From Botrimarina colliarenosi (GTDB lineage Bacteria; Planctomycetota; Planctomycetia; Pirellulales; Lacipirellulaceae), in assembly GCF_007859955.1 (NCBI RefSeq), contig NZ_SJPR01000001.1:1121590-1185589 (forward strand): DNA of 64,000 nucleotides. Reading direction: 5' to 3'. A program made the position numbers and the translations under genes. Under the pieces are notes generated by a model. That model saw only the letters and a program-made list of their open reading frames with translations. It had not been told where the DNA came from and did not search any database. The first letter of the stretch is position 1. Every line of letters starts with the position of its first letter. Of the stretch, positions 8,506 through 18,800 are shown piece by piece.

Positions 8506-9695
8506 GCGAAGTAGGAAGTCGGAAGTGGGAAGTGGGAAGGGCGCAGCCAGCGTCGCATGAACCGCTGCGCCGTCACCTTTTCCAACATCCCGCATCCCAC
8601 ATCCCACATCGTCGTCAGGCGTTCACCCTGGTGGAACTGCTGGTCTCGATCACGATCATCTCGATCCTCGCGGCGCTGCTGCTCGGCGCCGCGGCGGTCG
8701 CCGCCGAGACCGCCCGCGACGCCCGCACCAAAGCGCTCGTGGCTCGGCTGCACACGCTGCTGATGGAACGTTACGACGGTTACCGCAACCGGCGGGTCGA
8801 GCTCAACGCGAGTTGGGCGGCCAACGCCAATCCGGTGGTGACGGGAATCGATTTCACCGCCTTGGACCCGAGCTACCGAGAAGCGGCCGCCCGGCTTGTC
8901 GGTCTGCGGGAGCTGATGAAGCTCGAGATGCCAGACCGTTGGAGTGACATAGTTGGCTCGGCGGTGCCCGTGTCGCCGGGAGAGATCGCCACGAGTCCTG
9001 CGGGGGCCTTTCTCCAGAGGACTCCGACGCTCTATTCGGTGTACGCCCGCGCCTACAACGCGATCGTTCCGAACCGGACGGCGCCGGCTACGGCCTACAT
9101 CAATACGCAGACCAATCTTCCTAACACAAGGGACGACATCGTCGAGAACGAATCGGCCGAGTGCCTCTACCTGATCATCATGAACGCCACGGGCGACGGC
9201 GAGACGCGTGGCCTGTTCAAAGATTCGGACATCGACGACACCGATGGCGACGGCGCCCCGGAGTTCGTCGATGGCTGGGGGAACCCGATCGCGTTCCTGC
9301 GGTGGGCGCCCGGCTTCGACACCGACGTGCAGTTGAGTGTCGCCTCGCTGAGGCGTACTGAGCAAAAGATCGGCGCCAACGCGGTCGGCGAAGCGATCCT
9401 CGCCGACCACGACCCGTTCGACATCTTCCAGCTCGACCGCACCAATGCCCGCGGGTGGCGGCTGCAGCCGCTGATCATCTCGGCGGGCAGCGACGAGGAG
9501 TACGGAATAAGGTTCGACGGAGACGGAGTCACAGAGTATATCCCGCGTCTCGACCCCTACGACGACGTTGGCAGCGGCAACTACTTGGGTGAGGCGACGG
9601 ACGACCCAACCGACCTCGCAATCGACCTCGACTCCGAGCTCTACGCCGACAACATCCACAACCACAACGTCGGCGCCTTGAGCCGTAAACGTTGA
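8502..9695 (+). CDS. GspG-like pseudopilin
   Basis: Second pseudopilin of the operon (397 residues). The cleavage region is RRQA/FTLVELLVSITII, with Ala rather than Gly at -1 and Glu at +5. The C-terminal half contains DDTDGDGAPEFVDGWGNPIA, combining a calcium-type loop with the DxWGNP motif of the GspG family, and LIISAGSDEEYG, the usual family ending. I chose the GTG at 8502 because it overlaps the previous stop as GTGA, follows GGAGGA by nine bases, and gives a continuous leader. The frame extends upstream to 8436, but that would overlap the previous gene by 70 bases. Two heptamer arrays lie in the leader codons. An out-of-frame ATG at 8557 would come into frame if the second array gained one heptamer. 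Confidence 0.83.
   Translation: MSEVGSRKWEVGRAQPASHEPLRRHLFQHPASHIPHRRQAFTLVELLVSITIISILAALLLGAAAVAAETARDARTKALVARLHTLLMERYDGYRNRRVELNASWAANANPVVTGIDFTALDPSYREAAARLVGLRELMKLEMPDRWSDIVGSAVPVSPGEIATSPAGAFLQRTPTLYSVYARAYNAIVPNRTAPATAYINTQTNLPNTRDDIVENESAECLYLIIMNATGDGETRGLFKDSDIDDTDGDGAPEFVDGWGNPIAFLRWAPGFDTDVQLSVASLRRTEQKIGANAVGEAILADHDPFDIFQLDRTNARGWRLQPLIISAGSDEEYGIRFDGDGVTEYIPRLDPYDDVGSGNYLGEATDDPTDLAIDLDSELYADNIHNHNVGALSRKR
8508..8540. repeat. Heptanucleotide array in pseudopilin leader (first of two)
   Basis: GAAGTAG GAAGTCG GAAGTGG GAAGTGG GAAGG begins two codons after the GTG start at 8502 and encodes EVGSRKWEVGR. Same class as the array at 7282. Confidence 0.85.
8586..8610. repeat. Heptanucleotide array in pseudopilin leader (second of two)
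   Basis: CATCCCG CATCCCA CATCCCA CATC ends 11 nt before the Phe +1 codon. It is a different heptamer from the first array in the same leader. Confidence 0.8.
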
Positions 9696-9763
9696 ACCAC
9701 TTAGCGACACCACCTTGGCGGGCCGCCGGGGCAGACGGCGACCCCCAACGAAAGGACGAAGCG

Positions 9764-11221
9764 ATGCGCTTCGAAGAGGAGAACAACAGCGGACGACAAG
9801 CGGCGGGCGACAGCCCGATTCCGCCTTCCGCCTTCCGCCTTCCGCCCTTGGGGATGACCCTCGTCGAGCTGCTAGTCGTCATCGTCTTGGTGACGACGCT
9901 CGTCTCGACGGCGATCCCGATCATCTCGCCCGGCGGCGACAACCGGAAGCTGCGCGAGTCGTCGCGCAACCTCAACGCCTACCTGCAGGGCGCCCAGGCG
10001 CGGGCCATCGAGACCGGCCGCCCGTTCGGCGTCTCGTTCCAGCGTCTGTCGGCCGACACCGGCAGCGGCGCCGACAACGCGGTCTGCGTGCGGATGGAGT
10101 ACGTCGAGGTGCCGCCCTGGTACTCGGGTTTCAGCCCGACGTCAGCGGTGCGGATATCGCCGGCGTGGGTTCCTACGGACACGAGCACCCCTCCGAATCG
10201 GCTCTTCTACGATCCGTCCTCGCCGATTGCTTGGCGTCGGATCGGTCCTGTCTGGATTCAATTTGTACAGCGAGGACCAACGCCCAACGGTAGCAAAATG
10301 CCTCCTGGCTGGGTGTCCGACTTGACTCCGCCACAGTTCTTTCGACCGGGCGATACGATCGAAGTTCACGGCCAGCGCTATACGCTGCTTGATCGTGCTC
10401 AGGCAAATAGCAATTCGGCTGATCTGACCGTTCGATCCGTCGATGGCTACTATCCAGGAACTGTTAGCGGAAGCGTGACAACACTACTAGCTAAGCCGGA
10501 AGGTCTACCCAATGGAGCGCCAATCGAGCAACTACCAACCCTCGCCATAAAGTACGACGCTAACGGCAATGCGGTGTCGTCATCCTCTCCTTACGACGAA
10601 CCCTTCTGGACCGAACCGACCCCCTACAAAATCTACCGCCAGCCGGTCTCCGCGGGCGGTGAGCCGCTCGAGTTGCCGACGGGCGTCGCGGTTGACCTGC
10701 AGGCGAGCGTCTTTGGCAACGGGACGCGTGTTTATCAGCCGCATGTTGATTACGTCGAGAGCGCGGTCTCTTTCACCCCGCGGACCGACAACGTCATGGT
10801 GCTCTTCTCGCCCGAAGGGTCGATCGACCGCGTCTATGGGCTTGTCGACGCAACCGGCCAAGAGGTCCCGCCGACGACGGTGACGAGCTACCTGGCCCTC
10901 TGTGTCGGCCGACGCGACCTGATCCCCGCCAAACCGCGTGACGCGGTGAGCCAAGCCGCCTACGCCGAGCCGATCGACCTCTACACCGACGTGGTTCAGC
11001 CCGGCCTGAACGAAACAGAAGCCACGGAGCTCACCGACCAATACAATTGGTTGAACCTGGAGACCCGCTGGGTCCTTGTCGGCGGGCAGTCGGGGTCGGT
11101 GTCGACGATCGAGACCAGCGCCCCGTACTACGCCGGGGCGACGAACAACATCTTGATGCAAGCCCAGCTCGGCGCCGCCCTCGAAAACGCCCCCCGGCGC
11201 AACAAGGCGGGCAGCCGTTGA
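9764..11221 (+). CDS. GspH/FimT-like pseudopilin
   Basis: Third pseudopilin, 485 residues, probably a minor pseudopilin at the tip or priming complex. The leader ends PPLG/MTLVELLVVIVLV, with Met instead of Phe at +1 and Glu at +5. The helix continues into RESSRNLNAYLQGAQARAIETGRPFGV, which is typical of GspH/FimT. The remaining ~400 residues are not recognisable. The ATG at 9764 follows AAAGGACGAAG; the frame is open to a TTG at 9692 that overlaps the previous stop, but the ATG has the better ribosome-binding site and leader length. A patch around 10190-10580 has clearly lower GC and less biased codons than its flanks. Confidence 0.83.
   Translation: MRFEEENNSGRQAAGDSPIPPSAFRLPPLGMTLVELLVVIVLVTTLVSTAIPIISPGGDNRKLRESSRNLNAYLQGAQARAIETGRPFGVSFQRLSADTGSGADNAVCVRMEYVEVPPWYSGFSPTSAVRISPAWVPTDTSTPPNRLFYDPSSPIAWRRIGPVWIQFVQRGPTPNGSKMPPGWVSDLTPPQFFRPGDTIEVHGQRYTLLDRAQANSNSADLTVRSVDGYYPGTVSGSVTTLLAKPEGLPNGAPIEQLPTLAIKYDANGNAVSSSSPYDEPFWTEPTPYKIYRQPVSAGGEPLELPTGVAVDLQASVFGNGTRVYQPHVDYVESAVSFTPRTDNVMVLFSPEGSIDRVYGLVDATGQEVPPTTVTSYLALCVGRRDLIPAKPRDAVSQAAYAEPIDLYTDVVQPGLNETEATELTDQYNWLNLETRWVLVGGQSGSVSTIETSAPYYAGATNNILMQAQLGAALENAPRRNKAGSR
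9819..9846. repeat. Heptanucleotide array in pseudopilin leader
   Basis: Four perfect TTCCGCC heptamers (9819, 9826, 9833, 9840) lie 8 nt upstream of the Met +1 codon and encode SAFRLPP. Same NTTCCGC class as the array at 7388. Confidence 0.88.
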
Positions 11222-11313
11222 GAGGTCGACCGATCCCGGGGCGGGCCAGCCCCGACGAGCGAAACCGCGGCAAACGAAACCGAGAGGGGCGAGAGCCGTT
11301 TGAGTCCTAACCC

Positions 11314-12753
11314 ATGCTGAGCACCGCCACGAAAACTCCCACTTCCCACTTCCGACCTCCCACTTCGCGCCGCGCCCTCACGCTGGCCGAGGTGCTGATC
11401 GCGATGGGCCTGCTGACGATCGGACTGCTCGGCGTGGCGTCGATCTTCCCGGTCGGCGGCTACTACATGCAGTCGGGCGACATCGCCGACCGCGCCGGCG
11501 CGGTGGCCGAGGCGGCGCTCGAGGACGCGATGGTGCGCGGGTACCTCGACCCAGAGCGGTGGGTGGTGCATGACGCGAGTGTCGCTGGCGCCACATCGGG
11601 ACGGTTTATTTCGTACCTCAATGGCGACGCAGCTGCCGGTCGTATTGGATTGAGGACCGCCGTCGCCAATGTCAGCGCCGTCAAAGCCCAACCGTTGAGC
11701 ACGATGCCTGCCCTGTCGATTCTCGGTCAGAACCAGAGAACGACTCCCGATCGCTACACGGCGAGGCTCTTCGGTGGTGCGATCGTTCTCGATCCGATTG
11801 GCATGACGGCTGCGTTGGGGGGGACGGATGCGTTCAATGCAGCGGTACAAAACCCGGTAGGGTCGGTGGCCGTCAGACGGTTCCCGGCGTCACCTCCGGA
11901 CAACGACGACATGTCTCTAAGGGCATGGCCGGATTGGTTCGTTGGCCCTTTCCAATGGCCCGTACGCCGGGCGACGCCGATCCATTCCGCAGCAATATTG
12001 AACGACAACTCGAACGCCAATAATCGGCCATTTAATAAACAGTTGCCCGCCGCTCTGAATGCTTTCACCGCCCCGGATGACTTGGCGATCACTCTCCCTG
12101 AAAATGGAGACGACCCCGCCTTGGGGCTGTGGGACGCGCTCGACGGGACGACCGGGCGCCCGAGCGCGGCGCGGCTGTCGAACCGCGACTTTTCCTGGAT
12201 CCTCTCGATCGCTCCGGAATCCACCAGCGACCGCGACGCCATCGCGTTTCAACCGGACGCCTACCCCGTTGAAGTTTCAGCCGTGGTGTTCCACAAGCGG
12301 GCGATTGGAACAGGGCTGCAGAGCCGGCTTGAATCGGAACGACTGGTTAACGCCCGCTTGGTATCAACAGGCCCTGGCGGGGGGGAGATGCTGCTCACGA
12401 AGCGCACTGCCGATTCGGGAGCCGGCTCTCCGTTCGAGAACCTCCGCGTCGGTCAGTATGTAATGGTCACCGGGCCGCACCCGCTTAGCAACGCTATGCG
12501 GCCGATGCTCGCGTTGAAGTGGTGCCGTGTCCTCAGCATTGAGGACCAAGGCCCCGTGAACCTCGGCACGGGAACCGTGCAGCTCTCCAAGGATCAAGCG
12601 GTGTTGGTGTCGCTCCGCGGGCCCGATTGGCCTTGGACCGACTCCACTAGTGCGGTCGCGAACAACCTCCGTGTCGGCATCCTCCCCGGCGCCGTCGCGG
12701 TCCACACCAAGACGATGCGGCTCGAGGCGGGGACCGAGTGGGCGATCGAGTAA
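11314..12753 (+). CDS. GspI/PilV-like pseudopilin
   Basis: Fourth pseudopilin, 479 residues. The prepilin region is SRRA/LTLAEVLIAMGLLTIG, with Ala at -1 and Glu at +5, followed by LLGVASIFPVG, the ending typical of GspI/PilV-type minor pseudopilins. The rest is a long periplasmic domain of unknown fold. Start ATG 11314 lies 92 nt after the previous stop and gives a 21-residue leader. A heptamer array (CCCACTT class, the reverse complement of that at 8508) occupies the leader. The stretch 11570-12110 is AT-richer than its surroundings. It is followed by a hairpin and then the GspK-like giant. Confidence 0.82.
   Translation: MLSTATKTPTSHFRPPTSRRALTLAEVLIAMGLLTIGLLGVASIFPVGGYYMQSGDIADRAGAVAEAALEDAMVRGYLDPERWVVHDASVAGATSGRFISYLNGDAAAGRIGLRTAVANVSAVKAQPLSTMPALSILGQNQRTTPDRYTARLFGGAIVLDPIGMTAALGGTDAFNAAVQNPVGSVAVRRFPASPPDNDDMSLRAWPDWFVGPFQWPVRRATPIHSAAILNDNSNANNRPFNKQLPAALNAFTAPDDLAITLPENGDDPALGLWDALDGTTGRPSAARLSNRDFSWILSIAPESTSDRDAIAFQPDAYPVEVSAVVFHKRAIGTGLQSRLESERLVNARLVSTGPGGGEMLLTKRTADSGAGSPFENLRVGQYVMVTGPHPLSNAMRPMLALKWCRVLSIEDQGPVNLGTGTVQLSKDQAVLVSLRGPDWPWTDSTSAVANNLRVGILPGAVAVHTKTMRLEAGTEWAIE
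11338..11365. repeat. Heptanucleotide array in pseudopilin leader
   Basis: CCCACTT CCCACTT CCGACCT CCCACTT occupies leader codons 9-18; it ends nine bases before the first codon of the mature protein. Confidence 0.85.
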
Positions 12754-12800
12754 CGCCGGGCCAACCCACACGGGCCGAAGCGGCTCTTCAACCATTCTCT

Positions 12801-12830
12801 GCCGGCGGTCGGGCAAGCCGCCGGCTTCTT
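12801..12830 (+). terminator. Hairpin before the GspK-like gene
   Basis: GCCGGCGG (12801-12808) and CCGCCGGC (12818-12825) form a perfect 8-bp GC stem with a 9-nt loop, followed by TTCTTAT. The T tract is poor, so this may be a weak terminator or an mRNA processing/attenuation hairpin 22 nt before the next start. Confidence 0.4.
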
Positions 12831-12847
12831 ATAGCGAAGCAAGCGAC

Positions 12848-15800
12848 ATGAACCGACGCAAACGACTCCGCCGCCGACTGCTCGCGCGGCGCCAGCCCCA
12901 GCGGCGTGGCGTCCTGCTGCTGGTCGTACTGAGCATGCTGGTGCTGTTCCTGTTGATTGGGACGACGTTCCTGCTCACGAGCGGCCAGTACCGCACCGCG
13001 TCGAAGATCGTCGAGAAGGCGCACCGCACGACCTTCCAGCCGGCCGACCTGCTGGAGCGCGCGCTGATGCAGCTGGTGCGCGACACCAACAACGCCAGCT
13101 CGGTGATCCGTTATCACAGCTTGATGCGCGACCTGTACGGCGTGGATGGGTTTGTGGCGAGGGCGACGGCTGGCGTAAGGATCCCGTCTTCTACGAGTAA
13201 TCCGGCTATCGTCTCCGCTCCGCAATTGGTTGGCCCACACTACGCGGGCGTTTCAACGACAACTGCCGCCGCGACACCAAGGGGGGCAACTAACGGCCAG
13301 CTAGTTGAGTTATATGTAGTCGACGCCGACCGGGAATCGGTTCTCAACCCGGACGATGCGAACGTGGTCGGGTTGGATTTTGATCAGGCGGGTCTGCCGG
13401 TCAACCATTCACTGTCGAGGACCGACGGCTACTACGAGGGGTGCCTCCTAACGATCATGACGGGGCCTTGTCGGGGGAGCACGGTTCGAATCGTCGATTA
13501 CGACTACATCGGAGACGCGGGTCTTCAGTTATCGACGGACCCCACCAATAACGGTTCGTACCAGGGGCCCGTAGGCCGGTTCCGAATCGTCGCGCCATCA
13601 CGCGCGGACGGACGCCCCCTCACCGTCAATGGTGGCGTCATTACGGAACTTGTGGACGGCGCCTTGGGGCACCGGTTCATCGTCAATGGCCGGCCGTTCA
13701 ACGGGACCGGTGTGGGTTACAACCCTTTGGCGTTGTCGAGTTCACAAGCCCAGTCGCCGATGGCACGACTCTCGGCGCTGGAGTTGGTTGGTGTTGATGG
13801 CGACAATGGTTACGGGATGGAACGTGCATTGATCCCAAACTCGGTGCATAACATTAGTTTCAGTGTCTCCTTGAATCCTTCGGCGGGTGTTGATCCTTGG
13901 AACCGTCTCTACGACAGATCAGAGTTCTTGGCGCTAGCACAGAGTTTTGTTTGGGCCGACAATCCTGCCTACAACTCGGCAACGTCACCCCTCTATAAGA
14001 CGTTCGCCGGTCCCGGCGACACGGACGAGTCCTATGACGCGCCCGATACCCAAAACATGGCATTGGCGTCGCAGTCGCTGGAGCCACGTCTGCGCGGCCG
14101 TGTCGTCAACGCGTCCGGTGTGTCGCTTGATCCCGATGCCTACTACCCCGCCGGCGCTGGGACGGCTCCCGCGTATCTCGATCTAGAAGGCGTGACGATC
14201 CCGTCATTCCACCGCCCGTCGCTCGCGAACTTCTGGTTCCATCGGCTCTGGCGATCGACTTGGTTGCAGGGGGTCGTTGGCGACGCACACGAACGCGCCC
14301 GGGCGATCCTTGAGCCGTACGACTCCAACGGCGCCCCTCTGCATGGGCTCAACGCCGCGCAGGCTTTCCAGATTGCCACCATCAAACGGAAGTTCCTACT
14401 GCGTCCCCTGCGGGACGACCACCCATCATTCGACGGCAGCAACGCGCTGTCGCGCTACGGCACAGCCGCCTTACGCGCCGTTATGGGTAACAACACGACT
14501 GCAGGCACTGGCGCGCTCGTTAATACGAAGGGAACCGCTGGCGATATTTCCGACGACGAGATCACCTTCCCCTTCTGGGAAGCGGTCGGCCCGTGGGACG
14601 TCGACAACGACGGCGACGGCGTCAACGACAGCGTCTGGGTCGATATCGGTCTGCCGGTGCAGCAGACCGAAGATGGCCGCTGGTACAAGCCGCTGGTGGC
14701 GATGCTTGTCGAGGACATGGACGGCCGCCTGAACCTCAACGCCCACGGCGGCGAGGCCGACTTGGCGGCGCCGTTGCCGAATCTCAACAACGGTTCCTCC
14801 TACGCCAACGACTACTCCAACACGGGCGCTTCCAGTGCGTTGAACGGCAATCTAGCGATGGATTCGCAACGGCTTCAGACGACGCTCTCCGACCGCTTTG
14901 ATTTCAGCTGGCTCCGTTCGTCCGACCAGCTGCCACAAGGAACCGGCTGGGGTGTCGCCGAGACGTCGTTACGCTCGCTGTTGTCACCGACGTTGCCGAT
15001 TATTGACGCCCTCAACGGACCCACCTACACCGGCAATCCGCAGTACGACGACTACGCCCGGCTGCTCTACGGCCGTCCCGATCCGCAAGCCGCCAATCGA
15101 AACGTCGCCGCGCCGCTGCGGGCGTCGGTCGGTTTCGGGCGTTACGGGTCGGTCGGCGCGGGCGCCGTCCTCGGGACGGTCCCGCTCACCAAGCCGGGCG
15201 CCACCTACGTGACCGACCCGACCAAGGTTTCGGCGGGGGCTTCCTACTCCGCGGTTCGCGACCCACGGACGCCGCTCGAGTTTCTAGGCTACCCGGCCTA
15301 CACCGGCGCCGTTACTGGTGAAGCGCGGAGCGGCTTCAGTTCGGCGCCCGACATGCGGGGCCGTTTCGCGACGGGCCTCTCGGGCGCCGGCGCTCCGGTC
15401 GCCGAGGCGACCGCCGAGGCCAATTCGATTGGCGTCCACTGGCGCGACCTTCCGGGCAATGCACCGGACGATTCGCCGTACGAGCTCGACCTGTCGGTCT
15501 CGGCGCGGAACCTAGCGCCGGCGAGCCTCGACGCGATCCGCCGTAGCTACGACCCCGACAACAGCGGGCTAGTGGAGCCACTAACGGCGCCGCTGGTGGA
15601 CGACGCGCCGTTCTCGCCGGCCGAGCTCGAGCGGATCCTCCGCGCGTTCGACGCCGACGCCGACAAGCTGGCCGACCGGCTCTGGAACGCGGTCGACGCC
15701 TTCGACCCCGCGAAGCTCGCCGCCCAGAACAACTTGCTTAGCAACGGTGACAACCCCACCTACACACCCACTTCACTCGAGCAAGTTGTCGCCGGCGCCC

Positions 15801-18800
15801 AGGCCGCCGTGACGCGCCGGCAAGTGACGACCGAGAGCTGGGACCTGCCCGCTCCCAACGAGAACCTCTACGACCGCCTGCTCCTCGGCGCCGACGGCAA
15901 ACCGGGCGTGCCCGAGTTCCAGAGCGTCGGCGACTGGGTCGCCGATAGTTCGAGCCCGCGGTACGGGATCGCCGACGATGACGGCGATGGTCTCCTCGAC
16001 GAAGGAGACGAAGCGATCATCGGTTACGACGCAACGAATCAGTCCCATACCTTCGCTGATGGGTCGGTCGCGACCTACCGAGACCTCTTCAACGCCGGTT
16101 GCGACGACTACGTGGTCGTCATGCGACAGGACCCGCCGATCCCGGCGCGATTGACTGATTATCTGAAGTACCGCGTTGTGCTGGAGCTGATCCGTAAGGG
16201 ATCGATCACCTACGGCGAGGTCACCACGAATCGTCCGCGGGTGGATCGACTTTGCGAGCAGATCCTGTTCGGCAAGAGCGTCGCCACCACCGATCCCCTC
16301 CGCAACACCGAGCCTTACAGCTTCGGCGGCCTGCTGGCGCCCGAGGTCCTCGCCGGCCGGCGGATGGACCTCAATCGCCCCTTCGGCGACGGCCGCGACA
16401 ACAACGGCAACGGCGTCGTCGACGAGCCGCAGGAAGCGGGCGAGCCGTTTGTCGACCTCAATGCAGACGGCGTCCACAATGCCGGCGAGCCCTTCCTGAA
16501 CCTCGACGGCAGCTTTGCTCCCGTGAGCGCCACACGGCAGATCGATGACGCCAACAGTAACGGTCGTCGAGACTTCGATGATCTTAATTCGAATGGCGTC
16601 CGAGATCCGTACGAGCCGTACACGGAGGGGTGGATCGACGAAGACACCTACAACGGCCCCTCGGATTACCTCTGGGTCGACGCCGATGGCGACGGGATCG
16701 AAGACGCGGGGGAACGGAAGCGGTTCCACTACCTGACGACCGCCGACGCCAGCGGCCGCGGCGCCTTTATCGACAACGATGGCGACGGCGTGTACGACGC
16801 CGGCGAGGCGATCGTCCGGGGCGACGACCAATTGGCCCGCCAACTCTATGCGCGGCATCTCTACTGCTTGGCGTTGTCGCTCTTGGACGAGAACTATCTC
16901 GCGCCGTACGACCCGAGCGATCCCCAGATGCTGCACTACATCGACCCCCGCAGCGGCACTTGGTTGAATGGGACGCCGTCGGCCGACTCCAGCGAGGCGT
17001 ACTGGATCGCCTACGAGATTTCGGGCGGCGACCCCGAGGCGTTGGCGACGCAACCGGGCGGGCTCCTCGTGCTCAACCGCGCGCGGCAGATCGCCCTGCG
17101 CAAGCTGACCTGCCGGCGTATCGCCCAGTGGGCGGTTAACGTCGTCGACTTCCGCGACGCCGACTCGATCCAGACGGCGTTCGAGTACGACGAGAACCCG
17201 TGGAACGGCTGGAACGTGGTGGGCAGCTCCGGAGAGGTCTTCCCGCTCGACGGCGACCTGACCACCGACGAGAACGTCGGCCAGACCCGCACCGTGACGG
17301 TAAATGGCTTCTCGACGCCGACCGCGCCCCGCCGCATTACGACGCGGGACGAGTGGACACGCGGCGTGGTTTGGGGCGCCGAGCGTCCCGAGGTGCTGCT
17401 GACCGAGGGCGTCGCGTGGCACGACCGTCGTTTGCAGGCTGACGGCGCAAGCGGCGCGCTCGTCGATGATGGCGGCGCGATTGCCCCCGATAAAGACGAT
17501 GATCTCGATCAACTTCGCAAGCCGAAGAGTTTCGCCTATCTCGAGGCGTTGAACCCATGGATCGGCGACGACCAGCGACCCGCCGAGTTATATTCCCAAG
17601 TCGATCGCGACGGCTCGCGGCGCGAGGAGCGGGGCGTCCGTTTCGATCGACTCAGCGACGCGGCCTACACCACCCCGCTACGGGGCGTGACACGCCGCTC
17701 GCCGGTTTGGCGGATTATCTGTGTCGAGGAGCAACCACTCGTCCGCAACGCCACGGTCGGCAAGGAACCGGGTTCCAATATAGCGGGACTCGCTCAGGAC
17801 GACCCGGAGCGGACCAAGAGCGTCGGCGCCGATCCCAACGGATTGTCGTACTTGACCATCCCGTTACGTGGCGGCCCCTGGGTCTATGCAACCGACGGGG
17901 TGGGGATCACGTCGGCCGGCGGCACGTCGGTTCCGCAACTGGCGAAGAGCTATCTCGATTTCCATGAGCGGCAGAAGATTGAGACGCGCTACGCGCTAGC
18001 GACGACACCCGACCTGGCGGTCGGCGCCAACTTGCTCGACGCCGATGGTGTCACGGTCCCAGCAGGGGTCGTCGAACGCCCTCCCACGGTCCCCGACCCG
18101 TCGTTCCCCTCATTCGACCGATTCGCCCAGCCTATCGACTCACGCCAGTTCAATCTGAGCATCTCCAGCGTCGTCGAGCCGACTGGTCCGAGCAGCCCGA
18201 AATCAACGATCACCCGCGCCGAGGCGTACAAGCCGCGGACGTTCATTGAGCGGGTCTTCTATCCGGCCGCCGCCAACTTTGCGGTGACAGATGACCCGCA
18301 AGGTGGAAACACTAAGCGGAACCTGCCGACGGCCGACCTGATCATCCCCGACGACTTCGACGTAGGCGTTGACCCGGCGACGGGTCCGGGGCTGCATATC
18401 CCGCGGCTTTTTTATGAGTTAAATGTCCCCTTAACTGGAGCCGTCACAGGCCGGCTCCGCGCGGAGGGGCGCCAGGTCGGGGTCGATCCGCTGTCGAGGC
18501 CAGGCGCCCTACGGGTCTATATCAGCAAGTTCGGAGCGGTTTACGACCGGTTCAATCAGCGACAGAACAACCCGCCCCGGCCCTACGAACTGCTACAAAC
18601 CTTCAACGAATTCGGTGACCCCGAGACTGGCTTTGCGCCGCTCCTCCCAGGACGCCGAGCCGTCTTCGGCACGACTGGGGCGATGTACAACATCGATCCG
18701 ACGCTCTCAAACCCTACCATCAACGGCCCCGACGCAGCAAATCTCACCAATCGCTACACGAGCTTGCTCTCGCAGCCCGAAGTCGCTGGAGCGCAGAAGA

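Noticed and set aside
9692..9763. TTG start for the GspH-like gene overlapping the previous stop
   Set aside because: ATG 9764 has a better ribosome-binding site and a more usual leader length; the extension has no pilin-like features.
7282..11365. The short repeats as CRISPR arrays
   Set aside because: Units are seven bases with no spacers and no cas genes nearby.
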